This document shows positions 1-5,586 of a stretch of 6,641 nt of DNA, in pieces. The stretch comes from Spirochaetota bacterium (GTDB lineage: Bacteria; Spirochaetota; Spirochaetia; DSM-27196; PWMO01). Within the stretch, counting starts at the first letter, position 1, and the number at the start of each line of letters is the position of its first letter. Position numbers and translations under genes: made by a program. The stretch spans positions 1-6,641 of the forward strand of contig JAAAOH010000022.1 in assembly GCA_009908925.1 (NCBI GenBank). The letters are read 5' to 3'. The notes under the pieces are model-generated. The model saw nothing but the letters and a program-made list of their open reading frames with translations, searched no databases and was not told where the DNA came from.

Positions 1-1333
1 CCGCCTCATCGTTCCATTCGAAGAGCGGGAAGTCGACGATCCAGGCAAACGAGAACTCCTCGGGATCGGCGAGTCCGCGAATCTGCCCGAGCCGGGTCCG
101 GACCGCGCCGAGCGCAGTACAGGCGGTCTTCCACCCGTCGGCAACGAAGAGCAGGAGATCACCCGGTTTTGCCTCGAGCTCTGCGGCAATCCCGGCCGCA
201 TCGTCGGCGAAGAACTTACCGATACCACCGTCGAATGTGATCGCGCCGTCGCCCTCGGTAACCCGGGTCCACGCAAGGCCCTTTGCGCCGTAGGTTTTCG
301 CTGCGGACTCGAGCTCGTCGATCTGCTTTCGGGAAAAGTCCCCGCAGTCCTCGGCGACCAGGGCTTTCGCCACGCCGCCCTCGGCGACAACGCTCTTGAA
401 GACCTTGAAGTCGCTCGCGGCGGCGCGCTCGGAGAAGTCGGTGAGCTCGAGGCCGAAGCGCAGGTCCGGCTTGTCGGTACCGAATCGGTTCATCGCGTCG
501 GCGTAGGAAATGCGCCGGAACGGAATCTCGACGTTCACGTTGAGAGTGTGCTCGAAGACATGTGACAGCATGCCCTCCACCACTGCGAAGACGTCGTCCT
601 TGTTGACGAAGCTCATCTCCATATCGATCTGGGTATGTTCGGGCTGGCGGTCGCCGCGGGCGTCCTCATCGCGGAAGCAGTGGGCAAGCTGAAAGTAGCG
701 ATCAAAGCCGGAAACCATGATGATCTGCTTGAAGAGCTGTGGCGACTGAGGCAGCGCGTAGAACTTCCCCTGATGAAGCCGGGAGGGTACGAGAAAATCG
801 CGTGCGCCTTCCGGGGTGGACTTGATGAGCGTCGGCGTTTCTATTTCGTAGAAGTCCTGACTGTAGAGGTATTCACGCACCCGGAATGCCACGTCGTGGC
901 GGAGACGCATTTTCCGTTGCATCGAGAAGGACCGCAGGTCGAGATAGCGATACTTCTGCCGCAAGTCGTCGCGCGCCTCGCTTGCCTCATCAACCATGAA
1001 GGGCAGGGTGCGGGAGGTCGACAGCACGCGGATCTCCTCCGCTTTGACCTCGATCTCGCCGGTCGACATCTCGGCATTCACCATGTCGTCCGGGCGTGGA
1101 CGTACGATGCCGCGGACGGCTATACAGTACTCGTGCCTGAGCTCGGCTGCCGTGTCCTGCAGCTCTTTCGCCGAGTCCTCGTCCACCACGACCTGCGTAA
1201 TGCCGTAGCGGTCGCGCATATTGATGAAGTGCACACCACCATGGTCGCGGGAGCGGTGCACCCACCCGTTGAGCACCACCTCGCGGTCCGCGTCGGAACG
1301 ACGTAGATCGCCGCAGGTGACGGTTCTTCTCAT
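1..1333 (-). CDS. aspS: Aspartyl-tRNA synthetase, bacterial type (3' end outside window)
   Basis: This enzyme charges tRNA(Asp) with aspartate in the cytoplasm. About 444 codons are visible and the frame is still open at the left edge; bacterial AspRS is usually about 590 residues, so class II motif 3 and the C-terminus lie outside. Seen in order: an N-terminal OB-fold anticodon-binding domain (GWVHRSRDHGG at 23-33), the KYRYLDLR stretch (127-134), class II motif 1 around 153-170, the flipping-loop region TPEGARDFLVPSR (173-185), ALPQSPQLFKQ (193-203), motif 2 with CFRDED (219-224) and RQPEHTQIDME (229-239), then the GAD insertion domain from about 285. His31 replaces the Leu of tRNA(Asp)-specific enzymes, hinting at relaxed tRNA specificity. 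The chosen ATG has GGAG close upstream; an in-frame ATG at 1342 would add three residues but has no ribosome site. It lies 52 bases after the HIT gene, probably in one operon. Confidence 0.97.
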   Translation of the reverse strand, partial: MRRTVTCGDLRRSDADREVVLNGWVHRSRDHGGVHFINMRDRYGITQVVVDEDSAKELQDTAAELRHEYCIAVRGIVRPRPDDMVNAEMSTGEIEVKAEEIRVLSTSRTLPFMVDEASEARDDLRQKYRYLDLRSFSMQRKMRLRHDVAFRVREYLYSQDFYEIETPTLIKSTPEGARDFLVPSRLHQGKFYALPQSPQLFKQIIMVSGFDRYFQLAHCFRDEDARGDRQPEHTQIDMEMSFVNKDDVFAVVEGMLSHVFEHTLNVNVEIPFRRISYADAMNRFGTDKPDLRFGLELTDFSERAAASDFKVFKSVVAEGGVAKALVAEDCGDFSRKQIDELESAAKTYGAKGLAWTRVTEGDGAITFDGGIGKFFADDAAGIAAELEAKPGDLLLFVADGWKTACTALGAVRTRLGQIRGLADPEEFSFAWIVDFPLFEWNDEA

Positions 1334-1385
1334 TGTCTCCATGGGGCCGAATCTATCATGCCCGCACGGCGCATTCAACCGCGGC

Positions 1386-1733
1386 TCAGCCCGGCGGCCA
1401 GCTCATCTGGCGGCCGCCGAGGATGTGCGCGTGCAGATAGAGGACCGACTGCTGCGCTTCGGGGCCGGTGTTGAACACTACGCGGTATCCCCGTTCCTCG
1501 AGCCCGAGCTCGGCCGCAACCCTCGAGACGCCCTTCATGAATGCTCCGACGGCGGTATCGTCTCCGCTGCGAACATCGGCGAAGCTTTCGAGCTTCTTCT
1601 TCGGGATGACCAGTACGTGAACGGGAGCCTGGGGGTTGATGTCCTTGAAGGCGTAGACCACATCGTCCTCGTAGACGGCCTCCGAGGGCACGCTTCCCGA
1701 GAGGATCTGGTCGAACAGGGTTTCTTCGGGCAT
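1386..1733 (-). CDS. HIT-family (HINT-type) protein with altered histidine triad
   Basis: This is a 115-residue HINT-branch member of the HIT superfamily, close to full family length. The family hydrolyses nucleoside phosphoramidates and aminoacyl-adenylates through a histidine nucleophile. Seen: the N-terminal FDQILSGSVPSE (7-18), the substrate-binding KDINPQAPVHVLVIPKK (30-46), FNTGPEAQQSV (87-97) and the C-terminal LGGRQMSWPPG (105-115). The triad reads Y99-L-H101-A-H103: the first histidine is Tyr, while the presumed nucleophile H101 and the last triad histidine H103 remain. Ser111 stands where human HINT1 has His122. The ATG is preceded by GAGGAG with a 6-base spacer. It sits directly upstream of aspS; since HINT proteins can act on aminoacyl-adenylates, a link to the synthetase is possible, but this is inference. 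Confidence 0.93.
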   Translation of the reverse strand: MPEETLFDQILSGSVPSEAVYEDDVVYAFKDINPQAPVHVLVIPKKKLESFADVRSGDDTAVGAFMKGVSRVAAELGLEERGYRVVFNTGPEAQQSVLYLHAHILGGRQMSWPPG

Positions 1734-1765
1734 TACTCACTCCTCAATGAGAGGGTAACACGGGC

Positions 1766-1792
1766 GCCGGGGCACGTTGAAGTGCCGCCGGC
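1766..1792 (-). other. Strong GC hairpin between the zinc-ribbon and HIT genes
   Basis: Two 5-bp stems stack with a single bulged base: GCCGG pairs with CCGGC and GGCAC with GTGCC around a 6-base loop, giving 10 bp in all. It lies in the 117-base gap after the zinc-ribbon stop codon and about 33 bases before the HIT start codon. No T-run follows on either strand, so it is not a standard intrinsic terminator. It could stabilise or process a joint transcript, or reduce read-through into HIT-aspS. The structure is seen; the role is unknown. Confidence 0.45.
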
Positions 1793-1850
1793 CGCCGCCG
1801 GGAGGCGATCGCCGCCCGCGCCCGCGCCCGTGCGCGGAGCGTCGACGCCG

Positions 1851-2330
1851 CTATCGTCGCGCGCGACTCCCGGGACCCCGACATTGTGTGCAGCCGAGAA
1901 CGTGAACGTGGCTGCGTGGGGTACGGTTGAACATCCGTGCGATGACGTAATCCTCGGGCCCGAGCTTACGCTCGCACACCGGGCAGTAGCGCGGGTGCTC
2001 GTCATCGGGCGGGTAGCAGTAGGGGCACCCGAAGATGTGAGTCAGCGTGTCCTCGTCTCGCCGCCCGGCGCTTCGTTCCGGCGCGTGGGAGGCATTGCCT
2101 GCCTGGCCCTCTGCGCGGCCGCCGCCGGTGTAGACCACCGTGTGAAGCCGCTCGCCGCGTCGTAGCATCGTATGGCAAATGGGACAGGGTTTGAGGACTT
2201 CGAAGGAGTTGCGGCTGCGCTTCGCCATCCGATTGGCAAGGAACGAGTAGTCAGAGTCCCGCAGCTTGACGATGGTGTAGACAAGATAGCCGACGATGGC
2301 TGCAAGTGCGACGAGAACGAGGGTGTAGAT
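1851..2330 (-). CDS. Membrane-anchored four-CxxC zinc-ribbon protein, unknown function
   Basis: The function is not recognised. The frame encodes one N-terminal hydrophobic helix (residues 4-21 from the start used here), a basic linker (KLRDSDYSFLANRMAKRSR), and a C-terminal part with four CxxC pairs: CPIC (49-52), CPYC (102-105), CPVC (116-119) and CTQC (147-150). This predicts two zinc sites on a membrane-tethered domain. The positive charges after the helix favour a cytoplasmic ribbon. Between the first two pairs is a Gly/Ala/Arg-rich, probably disordered stretch. The first in-frame ATG (2228) lies after the helix and lacks a ribosome site, so it would discard an obviously real segment. 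No ATG, GTG or TTG exists in frame upstream before the stop at 2358-2360. The coordinate given assumes an ATC start behind a strong Shine-Dalgarno; the alternative is an ATG at 2361 or 2364 plus a +1 shift in the GGGG run at 2340-2343. Confidence 0.72.
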   Translation of the reverse strand: MYTLVLVALAAIVGYLVYTIVKLRDSDYSFLANRMAKRSRNSFEVLKPCPICHTMLRRGERLHTVVYTGGGRAEGQAGNASHAPERSAGRRDEDTLTHIFGCPYCYPPDDEHPRYCPVCERKLGPEDYVIARMFNRTPRSHVHVLGCTQCRGPGSRARR

Positions 2331-2336
2331 GCTGCG

Positions 2337-2345
2337 CCTCCCCTT
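2337..2345 (-). promoter_or_regulatory. Strong Shine-Dalgarno-like AAGGGGAGG that bears on the zinc-ribbon start
   Basis: AAGGGGAGG on the minus strand lies six bases before an ATC codon (2330-2328) that begins the membrane helix of the zinc-ribbon protein. It is the only good ribosome site near the gene; the ATGs at 2364 and 2361 have only a weak GGA upstream. The same stretch contains the GGGG run where one skipped base would join the ATG frame to the helix frame, so it could instead stimulate a +1 frameshift, as the SD-like element does in prfB. The sequence is seen; the role is inferred. Confidence 0.45.
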
Positions 2346-2386
2346 CCGATATCGCCCTCATCATAGCGAATTCCAGCTGAGGAGGG

Positions 2387-2392
2387 TATAGT
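2387..2392 (+). promoter_or_regulatory. Possible -10 element of rsmI in the short divergent gap
   Basis: TATAGT ends 7 bases before the rsmI ATG. If used as a -10 box, transcription would begin at or next to the start codon and give a leaderless or nearly leaderless mRNA. The complementary strand reads TACTAT one base offset, so the same site could serve the divergent zinc-ribbon gene. No recognisable -35 box was found at 16-18 bases for either direction. A GGAGGG at 2381-2386 is 13 bases from the ATG, rather far for a ribosome site. Confidence 0.28.
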
Positions 2393-2399
2393 AGGCCCC

Positions 2400-3080
2400 A
2401 TGGACGGCCTCCACATCGTTGCCACACCGATCGGTAATCTCGAGGACATGACCTACCGCGCAGTTCGAACACTGCAGGAAGTCGACTTCATACTTGCCGA
2501 AGATACACGCCACACGCGCAAGCTTCTCTCACATTTTGACATTCATGCTGAACTCGTGAGCTGTAGGGCTCAAAATGAAGCCAGGGTGGCCGATACATGT
2601 ATTGAGCGGCTTCAATCAGGGGAGACGGCGGCCTATGTGAGTGACGCCGGAACCCCCGGATTGAGTGACCCCGGGGCGGTGCTGGTCTCGAAGGTGAGGG
2701 CGGCAGGTTTCCCGGTGCGCCCCATTCCGGGAGTATCGGCGCTGGCCGCGATCGTAAGCGTGGCCGGGTATCCGGGGAAGGGCGTGCGGTTCGAGGGCTT
2801 CCTCTCGCCGAAGGGCGGACGCCGCCGTCGGCGGCTGCAGGAACTGCTGGCAATCGGAGATGCCTTCGTGTTGTACGAGTCACCGTATCGGACGGTGAAG
2901 CTGCTCGAGGACATGGTTTCGCTGGAGCCCGACAGGCGACTGCTTGTCGGACGGGAGATGACGAAGATGCACGAGGAATACCTCGAGGGAACGGCGCGGG
3001 ACGTGGCGAACATCCTCTCGACCCGTGCACAGGTGAAGGGAGAAGTGACGGTCCTTGTCGCTCCTCGCAAAAAGGGTTAA
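2400..3080 (+). CDS. rsmI: 16S rRNA (cytidine(1402)-2'-O)-methyltransferase RsmI
   Basis: RsmI uses S-adenosylmethionine to 2'-O-methylate C1402 in the decoding centre of 16S rRNA. The tetrapyrrole-methylase fold is clear: VATPIGNLEDMT (7-18), AEDTRHTRKLL (33-43), SDAGTPGLSDPG (81-92), IPGVSALAA (109-117), FEGFLSPKGGRR (131-142), LYESPYR (158-164), REMTKMHEEYLEGT (185-198) and KGEVTVLVA (213-221). At 226 residues it covers the catalytic domain but lacks the roughly 50-residue C-terminal helical domain of longer relatives such as the E. coli enzyme. Where E. coli has HDHNE this protein has SCRAQNE (54-60). The ATG gives the typical family N-terminus. The gene diverges from the zinc-ribbon gene and is followed after 51 bases by flgM, whose promoter overlaps its stop codon. 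Confidence 0.96.
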   Translation: MDGLHIVATPIGNLEDMTYRAVRTLQEVDFILAEDTRHTRKLLSHFDIHAELVSCRAQNEARVADTCIERLQSGETAAYVSDAGTPGLSDPGAVLVSKVRAAGFPVRPIPGVSALAAIVSVAGYPGKGVRFEGFLSPKGGRRRRRLQELLAIGDAFVLYESPYRTVKLLEDMVSLEPDRRLLVGREMTKMHEEYLEGTARDVANILSTRAQVKGEVTVLVAPRKKG

Positions 3081-3104
3081 TATTGAACGTGAGCGTGTCG
3101 ATAT
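3078..3104 (+). promoter_or_regulatory. Sigma-28-like promoter upstream of flgM
   Basis: TAAT (3078-3081), 15 bases, then GTCGATAT (3097-3104) resembles the flagellar sigma-28 consensus TAAA-N15-GCCGATAA: 3 of 4 in the -35 core and 6 of 8 in the -10 box with the exact spacer. The -35 core overlaps the rsmI stop codon and the -10 box ends 27 bases before the flgM ATG. Autoregulated expression of flgM by sigma-28 is established in enteric bacteria. A sigma-70 reading (TTGAAC at 3083) has poor spacing to TATGAT. Confidence 0.42.
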
Positions 3105-3131
3105 GATAAGTGGTGAAGGGAAGGTTCTATA

Positions 3132-3416
3132 ATGACCATTGAGCCACTCGGTCCAATTGATCCAATTCACAAACTCAACCAATCGGGCAAAGCCGAACGG
3201 CAGCAGCGCACCGAAGGTAAGGACTCCGTGTCCTTCTCCGACGAGGCTCGATTGAAAGCCGAGGTGTATCGCGTCAGCGAGGAGGTCAAGGCCAGCGACG
3301 ACGTGCGCGCCGACCGCGTTGCCGAGGTGAAAGCCAAGCTCCAGGACCCGAACTATATCGACGATAAGGTACTCGACACGGTCGCGGACCGTATCATGGA
3401 TATGCTCGACATCTAA
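3132..3416 (+). CDS. flgM: Flagellar anti-sigma-28 factor FlgM (spirochaete type)
   Basis: FlgM binds and holds sigma-28 (FliA) until the hook-basal body is complete, then is exported, releasing late flagellar genes. The 94-residue length is typical. The N-terminal third (TIEPLGPIDPIHKLNQSGKA) is polar and probably disordered, as expected of an exported chaperone-like inhibitor. From about residue 32 (SVSFSDEARLKAEVY) the sequence forms charged amphipathic helices, ending in the family-typical LQDPNYIDDKVLDTVADRIM (70-89) that should contact sigma-28. No cysteine is present. The ATG has AAGGGAAGG with a 7-base spacer. A sigma-28-like promoter precedes it and a strong intrinsic terminator follows about 25 bases after the stop. 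In this organism flagella would be periplasmic if it is a spirochaete, which is an inference from FlgM itself. Confidence 0.9.
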   Translation: MTIEPLGPIDPIHKLNQSGKAERQQRTEGKDSVSFSDEARLKAEVYRVSEEVKASDDVRADRVAEVKAKLQDPNYIDDKVLDTVADRIMDMLDI

Positions 3417-3437
3417 GAGGGCAGAGGAAGCTTTCGA

Positions 3438-3497
3438 GTGAAAAAGCGCAGATGGCCGTGCAGCGTCTGTGCTTTTTTTATGCTCACACGCCAATGA
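3438..3497 (+). CDS. Possible 19-residue leader peptide ahead of the dehydrogenase-like gene
   Basis: A GTG codon with AGGAAG seven bases upstream opens a 19-codon frame reading MKKRRWPCSVCAFFMLTRQ. It runs straight through the intrinsic terminator and its TGA overlaps the ATG of the next gene (ATGA). The downstream gene has no ribosome site of its own and only 14 bases separate the T-run from its ATG, so coupled translation is plausible. Ribosomes on this frame would disrupt the hairpin, allowing read-through. It could also be chance. No known peptide is recognised. Confidence 0.3.
   Translation: MKKRRWPCSVCAFFMLTRQ
3441..3479 (+). terminator. Intrinsic terminator after flgM, possibly an attenuator
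   Basis: GCGCAGA (3446-3452) pairs with TCTGTGC (3466-3472), one G-T wobble, around a 13-base loop, and is extended by five A-T pairs from the flanking A-tract. Seven T follow at 3473-3479. The A-tract on the left makes it potentially bidirectional. It closes the flgM transcript, yet the next same-strand gene begins only 14 bases later with no room for a promoter, so partial read-through or regulated antitermination is implied. Confidence 0.82.
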
Positions 3498-4642
3498 ACG
3501 ATTTCGTCTTTGATCTTCCTGCTTCGGTTATCTTCGGGAATGACGCGGTAAACCGCGTGGCCCAGGCCGCCGCGCAGTTCGGCAGCCGGGCCCTCCTCGT
3601 CTCCGAGCCCGTACAGCGCGAACAGGGCGTGGTGCGCCGGGTGGAGGATCTCTGCGCCCGCCGGGACATCAACCTGATGACCCATGCCGACCTACCCCTT
3701 CGCACTACGAGTGCGAACGTCTCCGAGCTCGTATCCCTCGCCCGGGCGAGCAAGACGCAGGTCGTGATCGGGCTCGGAGGCATGCGCGTGCTCGCGGCCG
3801 CCCGCGCGACGGCAATCGCTTCAGCGGAGGGGAACTCCCTCTATCGCCTCTTCGAGGGGGAGGAGCCCGCACGGGAGGCCATCCCATTCATCGAGGTGCC
3901 GACCAGCTTTCGTGATCACTTCATGTTCAGAAGCCGGTTCTTCATCACCGAGGCGGAGAGCCGGACCGCAAGGGCGATCGACGTTGAAAGCGGCGTGGCG
4001 CGCGTGGTGCTCTTCGACCCGAAGCTGGCGATGTCGATGTCCACTAAATACGCGGCCTCCACGATGATGGATATCCTCCTTGCCTCGGTGGAAGGATATC
4101 TTTCGACGAAGAGCGCTTTTCTCTCGGACACGCTGTTCCTTCGCGCCATCGACACGGTGAAAGAGGCGGTCGACGATCTTCTGCGAAGCGGTGATAGTGT
4201 CGGTCCCCGGGAGCGGGCAACGCAGGCCGGACTTCTCGCGGGAGTCGGCCTCTCCATCAGCAGCCAGGGCGCCGGCGGCGCGCTCACGTACGCCATCAAC
4301 AGCCGTTTCAGCGTCCCGAAGTCGTGGCTGGCCACGGTGCTGTTGCCCCATGTGCTCGATTATCACGCGGGCGTGAGGCCTGAAAAGGTGGCGAAGATTG
4401 CACGGGCGCTCGGTGAGGATATCCCCGGCATCAGCAATCAGGACGACGCGAATCAGGCTTCGACGGTAACCCGGCGGCTCATCGGCAAGCTCTCCCTTCC
4501 GGCGCGGCTTCAGGATTTCGACCTGCGTCTCGATGACATGGTCGAGGTGGCGGAAATCGCCGCGGGGTTCCAGATGGTCGGCTATGCGCCCGTTGCGTTC
4601 TCTCGCCAGGATCTCTACGATCTCCTCAAGCAGGCGATGTAG
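3494..4642 (+). CDS. Iron-alcohol-dehydrogenase-fold protein lacking metal-ligand histidines
   Basis: The 382-residue length and end-to-end pattern fit group III (Fe-dependent) alcohol dehydrogenases such as E. coli FucO: FDLPASVIFG near the N-terminus, the Rossmann half to about 180, then a helical half with MMDILLASVEGYLS (191-204), AGVGLSIS (249-256), TVLLPHVLDYH (281-291) and a C-terminal DLYDLLKQAM. The active site is rewritten. By hand alignment to FucO, the metal Asp is kept (D193), but the three ligand histidines become Ala197, Gly262 and Lys276. The nucleotide motif GGGSxxD appears as GGMRVLA (95-101) and the PTTAGT loop as PTSFRD (136-141). The frame is intact, suggesting a selected non-canonical function, not decay. 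An ATG at 3452 in the same frame lies inside the terminator and lacks family support. The TrmH-like gene follows after 21 bases. Confidence 0.85.
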   Translation: MNDFVFDLPASVIFGNDAVNRVAQAAAQFGSRALLVSEPVQREQGVVRRVEDLCARRDINLMTHADLPLRTTSANVSELVSLARASKTQVVIGLGGMRVLAAARATAIASAEGNSLYRLFEGEEPAREAIPFIEVPTSFRDHFMFRSRFFITEAESRTARAIDVESGVARVVLFDPKLAMSMSTKYAASTMMDILLASVEGYLSTKSAFLSDTLFLRAIDTVKEAVDDLLRSGDSVGPRERATQAGLLAGVGLSISSQGAGGALTYAINSRFSVPKSWLATVLLPHVLDYHAGVRPEKVAKIARALGEDIPGISNQDDANQASTVTRRLIGKLSLPARLQDFDLRLDDMVEVAEIAAGFQMVGYAPVAFSRQDLYDLLKQAM

Positions 4643-4663
4643 CCGCCGGGCGACCGCCGCCGA

Positions 4664-5560
4664 GTGCCGATGATCACGATACGCAAGCTCCAGTCTCTTC
4701 CCCGCAAAACCCGTCTCCGAAAAACCGTCCACCTGCTCGAGATGCTTCAGCGTGACTGCGTTGCCGGCCGCCCCCTGGATGTTCGGTACCTTCGGGAGAT
4801 GGCGGAGCTCGTCCGCGACGATGAGCGCCTCGGCGAGCGGCTGCGCGAGGCGGCGCGGGTGGCGAGCGAAGTTCGCGCGCCGTCGGTGTCGGCGTCGCCG
4901 CCGACGACCGGGACGCCCGAACCGCCTGAACCCCGCGTGGCCCGGGAAACATGTCGTGCCATCGACGCCCTCAGGAATGCCCTGCTCGCCGAGCTCGGGC
5001 GGGAACCGGCGGAGTGGGATCTGCTGCTCCCCGAGGACGGGGGTCTTGATCGCGGTGCCCGTCGCGTCCGCGACTTCTTCGTCTATCTCGAGGACCTCAG
5101 ATCGCCATACAACGTGGGCGCCGTCTTTCGCACGGCCGAATCTTTCGGCGTTCGTGCAATCTACCTTTCCCCCGATACACCGCGCCCGGACCATCCCCGC
5201 GCTGCGCGCTCGTCCATGGGCGCTACCGGGCTGATTCCCTGGCGAGTGTGCGCGCTCGAGGAGGCCATCGAGGATGCGGCGGCCACCGCGGCCGATTCGA
5301 CCGAAGCCGGCGCTGCGCCGTCGGGACCGGTGGTGCCGATTTTTGCGCTGGAGACGGGCGGCCGGGTGCTCGGGGAGGTCAAGCTTCCGGAGCCGGGGAT
5401 GGTTGTGCTCGGCTCGGAGGAGCTCGGGGTATCGCCGCCGGCGCTCTCACTCGCCGAGCAATCGGCGGGCAGGGTGAGCATCCCTATGGCGGGGGCCAAG
5501 GCCTCGCTCAATGTGTCGGTGGCGTTCGGGATCCTTGCGTATGCGTGGTGGAGCGCATAG
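4664..5560 (+). CDS. TrmH/SpoU-family RNA 2'-O-methyltransferase
   Basis: This is a SPOUT-class, SAM-dependent ribose 2'-O-methyltransferase acting on tRNA or rRNA; the target cannot be told from sequence. The catalytic domain holds all three family motifs: motif 1 LEDLRSPYNVGAVFRTAESFG (142-162) with Asn150 and catalytic-type Arg156, motif 2 LGSEELG (249-255), and motif 3 IPMAGAKASLNVSVA (273-287), which forms the trefoil knot. About 135 residues precede it, rich in Arg/Leu/Glu helix and with a Pro/Thr/Ser-rich linker (73-92); this may be an RNA-binding extension. A second Ala-rich insertion (205-221) interrupts the domain. The start is GTG at 4664 with no convincing ribosome site; an in-frame ATG at 4670 is equally possible. 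The 21-base gap after the dehydrogenase-like gene suggests one transcript. Confidence 0.9.
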   Translation: MPMITIRKLQSLPRKTRLRKTVHLLEMLQRDCVAGRPLDVRYLREMAELVRDDERLGERLREAARVASEVRAPSVSASPPTTGTPEPPEPRVARETCRAIDALRNALLAELGREPAEWDLLLPEDGGLDRGARRVRDFFVYLEDLRSPYNVGAVFRTAESFGVRAIYLSPDTPRPDHPRAARSSMGATGLIPWRVCALEEAIEDAAATAADSTEAGAAPSGPVVPIFALETGGRVLGEVKLPEPGMVVLGSEELGVSPPALSLAEQSAGRVSIPMAGAKASLNVSVAFGILAYAWWSA

Positions 5561-5586
5561 ACGGGCTCCGGAATCTCCGCCGGGGC

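Noticed and set aside
635..1306. Plus-strand open frame of 223 codons
   Set aside because: Entirely antisense to conserved class II synthetase motifs of aspS; no family resemblance.
1793..1840. GC-rich repetitive-looking tract (gcccgc units) in the intergenic gap
   Set aside because: Low-complexity base composition without a consistent unit or flanking repeats; not a tandem repeat or mobile-element end.
1221..2165. Plus-strand open frame of 314 codons
   Set aside because: It is antisense to the 5' end of aspS, HIT and the zinc-ribbon gene, all with clear family motifs or CxxC pairs; no motif of its own.
1851..2228. Zinc-ribbon gene starting at the ATG at 2228
   Set aside because: It has no ribosome site and would drop an in-frame membrane helix that is unlikely to arise by chance; kept only as a fallback.
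3452..3493. Upstream in-frame ATG adding 14 residues to the dehydrogenase-like protein
   Set aside because: The codons lie in the terminator hairpin and T-run, there is no ribosome site, and the family-length N-terminus begins at the ATG at 3494.
3821..5194. Long minus-strand open frame (457 codons) opposite the dehydrogenase-like and methyltransferase genes
   Set aside because: It spans two clearly recognisable plus-strand genes, shows no protein-family pattern and is Arg/His rich, as expected of an antisense frame in high-GC DNA.
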